The notes beneath the pieces were generated by a model that had not been told where the DNA came from, made no database searches, and saw only the letters and a list, made by a program, of their open reading frames with translations. The translations under genes were made by a program, and so were the position numbers. A stretch of DNA of 64,000 nt from Vreelandella sp042466685. Its GTDB lineage: Bacteria; Pseudomonadota; Gammaproteobacteria; Pseudomonadales; Halomonadaceae. Where the stretch lies: positions 4,774,001-4,838,000 of the forward strand of contig NZ_CP170448.1 in the NCBI RefSeq assembly GCF_042466685.1. The letters run 5' to 3'. This document shows positions 59,496 through 64,000 of this stretch, one piece after another. Each line of letters begins with the position of its first letter. Within the stretch, counting starts at the first letter, position 1.

Positions 59496-60672
59496 TAAGC
59501 TGCCGCCACTCTCGCTGTACATCCACACACCCTGGTGTGTCCGTAAATGCCCGTACTGTGATTTCAATTCTCATGAGCCGGGGACGCATGGTTTTACGCC
59601 TCGGGATTTACCTGAAGCCGCTTATCTTGATGCTTTGTTACAAGACCTGGATAACGATCTACTCCTCGCTGCTGGGCGGGAAATTCAGACGATCTTTATC
59701 GGCGGGGGCACACCCAGCCTGCTGTCACCCGTTTTTTATGACCAATTATTAAAAGGGATCAACGCCCGTTTACCCTTCGCCAATGATATAGAGATTACCC
59801 TAGAGGCAAACCCAGGTACCACTGAGCAAGAGCGTTTCATTGGTTACCGCAAAGCAGGCATTAATCGCCTCTCGCTGGGTATTCAAAGTTTTCAGCCCGA
59901 TCAATTGCATGCATTAGGGCGTATTCATAGCGGTGATGAAGGGATCACTGCGGTCACGCAGGCGCGCCAGGCGGGCTTTACCAACATTAATATCGATCTG
60001 ATGCACGGTTTGCCCGACCAAACGCCTCAATTGGCGATGGATGATATTGTCCAAGCGCTGGCATTGGCACCTGAACATCTCTCTTGGTATCAATTGACCC
60101 TTGAGCCAAATACGGCTTTTCACTCTCATCCTCCGGTGCTTCCCGAGGAAGAGGCGCTTTGGGATATTCAGGATAAGGGGCATCAGCTATTGGAGCAGGC
60201 GGGCTTCAAGCGTTACGAGATTTCGGCTTACGCTAGTGCCAATCATCAAAGCCGCCATAACCTTAACTACTGGCAGTTTGGTGACTACCTCGGGATTGGC
60301 GCGGGTGCCCATGGCAAGCTTAGCTATATTGACGAAAATGGCCAGTGGCGCATTGAACGGCGCTGGAAAACTCGCCAACCGGACGCTTATTTAAAGCGCA
60401 CGGGCGATCTGCGTGGCTTTATAGCGGGTAAGCAGCTTATAAACGTCGATGAGCTGCCGTTGGAGTTCGCCATGAATGCACTACGGCTTACTGATGGCGT
60501 TGCTGTGGATACATGGAGAGCTAACACCGGGCAGGCTCCTGCAATGTTACTTGCGCGTTTACAATCCGCCGAGAAAAAAGGACTTTTGATGCAAATGCCC
60601 GAAAAACTGCGTGCATCCCCTCAAGGTCTATTATTCTTGAATGAGTTGCTAACCTTGATCAGTGATGATTGA
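59488..60672 (+). CDS. hemW: Radical SAM haem chaperone HemW
   Basis: The 394-residue protein has the radical SAM Cys motif CVRKCPYC preceded by SLYIHTPW and followed by DFNSH. Other blocks are IFIGGGTPSLL, EITLEANPGTTEQER, INRLSLGIQSFQPDQL and YLGIGAGAHGKLS. The spacing of this motif (C-x3-C-x2-C) matches HemN/HemW. HemW lacks coproporphyrinogen oxidase activity and inserts haem into respiratory enzymes, so it is preferred over HemN on the basis of length (394, not about 455) and synteny. Confidence 0.93.
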   Translation: MADKLPPLSLYIHTPWCVRKCPYCDFNSHEPGTHGFTPRDLPEAAYLDALLQDLDNDLLLAAGREIQTIFIGGGTPSLLSPVFYDQLLKGINARLPFANDIEITLEANPGTTEQERFIGYRKAGINRLSLGIQSFQPDQLHALGRIHSGDEGITAVTQARQAGFTNINIDLMHGLPDQTPQLAMDDIVQALALAPEHLSWYQLTLEPNTAFHSHPPVLPEEEALWDIQDKGHQLLEQAGFKRYEISAYASANHQSRHNLNYWQFGDYLGIGAGAHGKLSYIDENGQWRIERRWKTRQPDAYLKRTGDLRGFIAGKQLINVDELPLEFAMNALRLTDGVAVDTWRANTGQAPAMLLARLQSAEKKGLLMQMPEKLRASPQGLLFLNELLTLISDD

Positions 60673-60720
60673 TTAGCGATGAATAAAAAGGTGTTTTTGA
60701 ATATAAACAAGGAGTGAGCA

Positions 60721-61395
60721 ATGCGTATTTCTCGACTACTGACACCGCTGGCGGCCGCTATTCTACTGGCGGGTTGTGCCACATCGGATCCTTATGGTGG
60801 CCAAACGCAGCGCTCCAGTACCGCGATGGGCACTGGGATTGGTGCCGCCGTAGGTGCCGCGGCGGGTGCCCTTTCTGGCGATGGTAGTACTAGCCGACGC
60901 GACCGTGCATTGATCGGCGCCGCAGTGGGTGCTGCAGCCGGTGCTGGTATTGGTGTCTATATGGACCGTCAAGAGCAGCAGTTGCGTGAAAATCTGCAAG
61001 GTTCGCGCATTGAGATCGATCGCCGTGGCGACGATATCGTGCTTAATATGCCTAGTGGCGTGACCTTTGGCTTTGATTCTGCCGACCTTACCAGCGAAGC
61101 ACGCAGCTCTCTTAATGAAGTCGCTAATGTTCTTACCCAGTATCAGGATACCCGCGTTAATATTGCAGGTCATACCGATAGCACCGGTGATGCGAGCTAT
61201 AACCAGCGTTTGTCGGAGCGACGCGCTCAATCTGTGGGTAACTACTTAACCCAGAACGGCGTTTCATCTTCGCGTCTTAACACCACTGGGTATGGCGCTA
61301 CCCAGCCAGTGGCTAGTAATGACAATGAGCAGGGCCGCGCTCAGAATCGCCGGGTAGAAATTACGCTAACTCCCACTGGTGATGGTCAGCGCTAA
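60721..61395 (+). CDS. OmpA-family peptidoglycan-associated lipoprotein (YiaD-like)
   Basis: The 224-residue precursor starts MRISRLLTPLAAAILLAGCA, with lipobox LAGC. A Gly/Ala-rich region (about 38-82: GIGAAVGAAAGALSG and repeated ALIGAAVGAAAGAGIG) resembles the glycine-zipper domain of YiaD. The C-terminal OmpA domain (VTFGFDSADLTSEARSSLNE, then VNIAGHTDSTGDASYNQRLS and ERRAQSVGNYL) should bind peptidoglycan. It is likely an outer-membrane anchor protein. It stands alone before a strong terminator. Confidence 0.9.
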   Translation: MRISRLLTPLAAAILLAGCATSDPYGGQTQRSSTAMGTGIGAAVGAAAGALSGDGSTSRRDRALIGAAVGAAAGAGIGVYMDRQEQQLRENLQGSRIEIDRRGDDIVLNMPSGVTFGFDSADLTSEARSSLNEVANVLTQYQDTRVNIAGHTDSTGDASYNQRLSERRAQSVGNYLTQNGVSSSRLNTTGYGATQPVASNDNEQGRAQNRRVEITLTPTGDGQR

Positions 61396-61427
61396 TAATA
61401 AGTCTCTTAACTGGCTATTACCTATCC

Positions 61428-61455
61428 AAGCCCGCTATGCTCACATAGCGGGCTT
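61428..61455 (+). terminator. Terminator after the OmpA-like lipoprotein gene
   Basis: A 12-bp perfect stem AAGCCCGCTATG with CATAGCGGGCTT and a 4-base loop is followed by T6. It lies just after the OmpA-like gene. Confidence 0.92.
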
Positions 61456-61482
61456 TTTTCATTCACTTGTCGATGAGTCTTC

Positions 61483-62328
61483 ATGCTCTCTTATCAACAT
61501 GCCTACCATGCCGGTAATTTTGCCGATGTACATAAACATCTAACGCTTTATGCGGTGATGGAGTATTTATTACGTAAAAGAACTGCCATTACATATGTCG
61601 ATACTCACGCAGGGCGAGGACTCTATCCGCTAAATGCCCAGGAGACGCAACGCTTGCAGGAGTACCGCGAGGGCATATGGCCGGTGTGGCAAGCCCGTGC
61701 TGGGGTTCGCGATTCGCTACTTAACGCGTGGCAAGCAGCACTATCAAGCGCTCAACCTGTGCCAGAGGCACTGACTCACTATCCAGGCTCTCCTTGGTGG
61801 CTGAGTTATTTTCTACGCGAGCAGGATCAGCTGCGGCTGTTTGAACTGCATCCCGGCGAGCATGAGCAGCTAAGCACCCAAGGGTTATCGCCACATGCAC
61901 AACGTGTGTTTGGTGACGGTTTGAAGGGCCTAACAGCGATGCTGCCGGTCACATCACCACGCTTGTGCGTGCTTATCGATCCTAGTTACGAGCGTAAAGT
62001 GGAGTATCAAGAAGTTGCCGAAACAGTGGCTTATACGCTGGATAAAGCGCGCCATGGGGTGGTATTGATTTGGTATCCGCTGCTGCCAGCAGGCCATCAT
62101 CGCACGCTTCTAAGCAGCCTCAAAGAGAGTGGAATTCGCAAAATATGGCGCAGCGAGCTGCTGCTGCGCGAACCTGGCGAGCAGGCTCACGGCATGTTTG
62201 GCAGCGGTATGCTGGTGATTAATCCGCCCTGGGGGCTGGATGAACGCCTGGCAGCGGCGATGACGGAAATTACCCCGTTATTCGCTGCAAAGAGTCGCTA
62301 TCAGGCGGAGTGGTGGGTGGGGGAGTAG
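61483..62328 (+). CDS. rlmJ: 23S rRNA (adenine-2030-N6) methyltransferase RlmJ
   Basis: The 281-residue protein has MLSYQHAYHAGNFADVHKHLTL at the start, the catalytic motif region CVLIDPSYERKVEYQEV (DPPY-type, here DPSY) and the later LIWYPLLPAGHH. RlmJ methylates A2030 in 23S rRNA. It is convergent with mnmE. The substitution of DPPY by DPSY is within the range for RlmJ. Confidence 0.93.
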   Translation: MLSYQHAYHAGNFADVHKHLTLYAVMEYLLRKRTAITYVDTHAGRGLYPLNAQETQRLQEYREGIWPVWQARAGVRDSLLNAWQAALSSAQPVPEALTHYPGSPWWLSYFLREQDQLRLFELHPGEHEQLSTQGLSPHAQRVFGDGLKGLTAMLPVTSPRLCVLIDPSYERKVEYQEVAETVAYTLDKARHGVVLIWYPLLPAGHHRTLLSSLKESGIRKIWRSELLLREPGEQAHGMFGSGMLVINPPWGLDERLAAAMTEITPLFAAKSRYQAEWWVGE

Positions 62329-62347
62329 TTGTTGTAACGAAACGGCC

Positions 62348-63718
62348 CTATTTGCCAATGCAAAAACTGCCGAAAATCTCGCCCAAGAGATCATCGGCGC
62401 TGAATTCGCCGGTGATCTCGCCTAAGGCCTGTTGGGCATCACGCAAATCTTCCGCCAGCAGCTCTCCAGCGCCGTAGCCACTTAGTTGAGCCTGCCCGGT
62501 GGTAAGCGCCGTCATTGCTCTATCTAGGGCATCCAGATGTCGCCGTCGCGCGGAGAAGCGACCTTCCGTCGTCGCGGTATAGCCCATCACCTCTTTTAAA
62601 TGCGCTTTTAAGTTATCCACACCCTCGCCCGTTTTGGCGGATAAGCGCACGGTTGGTGGTGTTGTGGATAAATCTAAACCAGCGGGCTCTGCACTGGTAT
62701 CAATCTTGTTGCGCACTAGTGTCAAGCGCTGCTGATCAGGGAGACGAGCGACGAACTCGGGCCAAATAGCCATAGGGTCGGTGGAAGCCGTGGTGCTGGC
62801 ATCAACGAGTAGTAGTACCCGGTCAGCTTTCTCTATCTCGGCCCAGGCACGTGCGACACCAATTTTCTCAACCGCATCCGGCGTATCGCGCAGCCCAGCG
62901 GTGTCGATGATATGTAGCGGCATACCGTCAATATGAATATGTTCACGGAGTACATCCCGGGTAGTACCTGCAATATCGGTCACAATGGCGGTATCTTGCT
63001 CAGTGAGAGCGTTAAGCAGGCTCGACTTACCCGCATTGGGTCGCCCGGCAATGACCACGCTCATCCCTTCACGGAGCAGGGCGCCTTGGCCTGCTGACTG
63101 ACGAACGTCGCTCAGCGCTTGCTGGACGCTGCTTAAATGCTGGGCAACATGGCCGTCAGCTAGAAAGTCGATCTCCTCTTCGGGAAAGTCAATCGCCGCC
63201 TCCACATAGACGCGTAGCTCTATCAATCGCTCCACCAGTGTGGAGACTCGCTTTGAAAACTCGCCCTGTAGTGAGCGTACGGCGTTCTCTGCCGCTGAGC
63301 GTGATGTGGCATCGATGAGGTCTGCGATGGCTTCTGCCTGGGCCAGATCCAGCTTATCGTTCAAAAACGCCCGTTCTGAAAACTCACCCGGCCGGGCCAG
63401 GCGAGCTCCCAGTGCTACGCAGTGCTCCAGCAACATATCCATAATAATCGGGCCGCCGTGCCCCTGGAGTTCCAGTACGTCTTCGCCGGTAAACGAGTGG
63501 GGGCCAGAGAAGAACAGGGCGATGCCCTCATCAATGCTGCCTTCCGCGCCTTGGAAGGGGCCGTAGTGAGCGTATCGCGGGGCAGGGCAATGCCCCACCA
63601 TGGCCTGAGCGATTTTGCGGCAGGCAGGCCCAGAGACGCGGATGATACCCACGCCACCGCGTCCAGGGGGGGTCGCTAGCGCCGCAATGGTATCAGGTGT
63701 ATAGAGGCGTTCGGCCAT
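62348..63718 (-). CDS. mnmE: tRNA modification GTPase MnmE
   Basis: The 456-residue protein starts MAERLYTPDTIAALATPPGR. The N-terminal THF-binding domain is followed by helices and a G domain with G1 GRPNAGKSSLLNAL, G2/G3 DIAGTTRD and DTAGLRDTPD, and the NKID G4. The C-terminal CIGK is the conserved FCIGK. It works with MnmG on wobble uridine. It is located about 18 kb from mnmG, next to yidC. Confidence 0.98.
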   Translation of the reverse strand: MAERLYTPDTIAALATPPGRGGVGIIRVSGPACRKIAQAMVGHCPAPRYAHYGPFQGAEGSIDEGIALFFSGPHSFTGEDVLELQGHGGPIIMDMLLEHCVALGARLARPGEFSERAFLNDKLDLAQAEAIADLIDATSRSAAENAVRSLQGEFSKRVSTLVERLIELRVYVEAAIDFPEEEIDFLADGHVAQHLSSVQQALSDVRQSAGQGALLREGMSVVIAGRPNAGKSSLLNALTEQDTAIVTDIAGTTRDVLREHIHIDGMPLHIIDTAGLRDTPDAVEKIGVARAWAEIEKADRVLLLVDASTTASTDPMAIWPEFVARLPDQQRLTLVRNKIDTSAEPAGLDLSTTPPTVRLSAKTGEGVDNLKAHLKEVMGYTATTEGRFSARRRHLDALDRAMTALTTGQAQLSGYGAGELLAEDLRDAQQALGEITGEFSADDLLGEIFGSFCIGK

Positions 63719-63789
63719 GGTGAATCTCTTTTAAAATTGGCAGGTAACGAAATTGATCGACCTAGTGTGAATTTTTCGGTCTTAAAACG

Positions 63790-63818
63790 CCAGACCCCCG
63801 CTCAAGGCGGGGGTCTGG
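63790..63818 (-). terminator. Terminator between yidC and mnmE
   Basis: A 12-bp perfect stem CCAGACCCCCGC with its complement and a 5-base loop lies between the yidC end and mnmE. In the minus direction TTTTAAG follows, so it may end yidC transcription with partial read-through to mnmE. Confidence 0.8.
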
Positions 63819-63840
63819 AGGCGCTAATTAAAGCAGCGGA

Positions 63841-64000
63841 CTATTTGGTTTTCATGCCCTTGCCGATACTCGGGTCATTTTCGATTTTACGCGTAATGTA
63901 ATACTGCTGCGCCACCGAAATGATGTTGTTGACCACCCAGTAGATGACCAGACCGGCCGGGAACCACAGGAAGAAGAAGGTAAAGATGATGGGGAGCATC
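63841..64000 (-). CDS. yidC: Membrane insertase YidC, 3' part only
   Basis: The frame is open from the window edge to the stop TAG at 63841-63843, giving about 52 residues. They read MLPIIFTFFFLWFPAGLV followed by IYWVVNNIISVAQQYY, then ITRKIENDP, the last TM helix and tail of YidC. YidC inserts membrane proteins including Fo subunits. The gene order yidC-mnmE is normal. Confidence 0.93.
   Translation of the reverse strand, partial: MLPIIFTFFFLWFPAGLVIYWVVNNIISVAQQYYITRKIENDPSIGKGMKTK

Overview
The window is chromosomal DNA from a moderately halophilic gammaproteobacterium, most likely Halomonas or a close relative. This rests on protein sequence flavour, on gene orders such as yicC-rph-crc-pyrE and mnmG-rsmG-parA-parB-atpIBEFHAGDC, on an NhaD-type Na+/H+ antiporter, and on acidic exported proteins. 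No rRNA, tRNA, CRISPR array or complete insertion sequence was seen.

Layout. 1-3763: the end of a type I restriction specificity gene, translationally overlapped by a large UPF1/DNA2-like helicase. 3827-7072: accessory genes, namely a frameshifted HTH+ImmA/IrrE protease gene with a small leader ORF and an intact HipBA toxin-antitoxin pair. 7098-13341: core genes yicC, rph, crc, pyrE, trmL, rep. 13475-14356: a two-domain cytochrome c. 14565-21950: a GNAT gene divergent from a seven-gene operon (thermostable-hemolysin family protein, AMP-forming ligase, haem-oxygenase-like di-iron oxidase, SDR reductase, TPR protein, OmpR-type regulator, histidine kinase). 22134-32666: CBS protein, nhaD, glmS, glmU, apbE, uppP, a CDF metal exporter and mgtE. 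32825-39867: the complete F1Fo ATP synthase operon. 40085-44423: parB, parA, rsmG, mnmG. 44424-45015: a non-coding, AT-rich region with DnaA boxes that is a good candidate for oriC. 45016-53823: glnHPQ transporter, erpA, argC, a CLC chloride protein, hemJ, thiD, hemL. 53903-58604: a small secreted protein and a complete curli amyloid locus csgDEFG-csgBA. 58887-64000: rdgB, hemW, an OmpA-like lipoprotein, rlmJ, mnmE and the end of yidC.

How the genes work together. The ATP synthase, ParAB, MnmG/RsmG, MnmE and YidC belong to the classical origin-proximal gene set, but about 18 kb of other genes separate mnmG from mnmE-yidC. glmU and glmS make UDP-GlcNAc for the wall and uppP recycles its lipid carrier. 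hemJ, hemL and hemW are haem-related genes that sit with erpA (Fe-S insertion) in the same arm. The curli genes encode regulator, chaperones, secretion pore, nucleator and a large amyloid subunit.

The best candidate for an undescribed system is the 15629-21950 operon. It couples acid activation, a di-iron oxidase carrying the H-x3-D-x2-H metal signature, a reductase, a hemolysin-family protein of unknown activity and its own two-component system. The upstream region carries paired TTAAGTT half-sites, 11 bp apart, suited to that regulator. Second candidates are the helicase coupled to hsdS and the secreted protein next to the curli genes.
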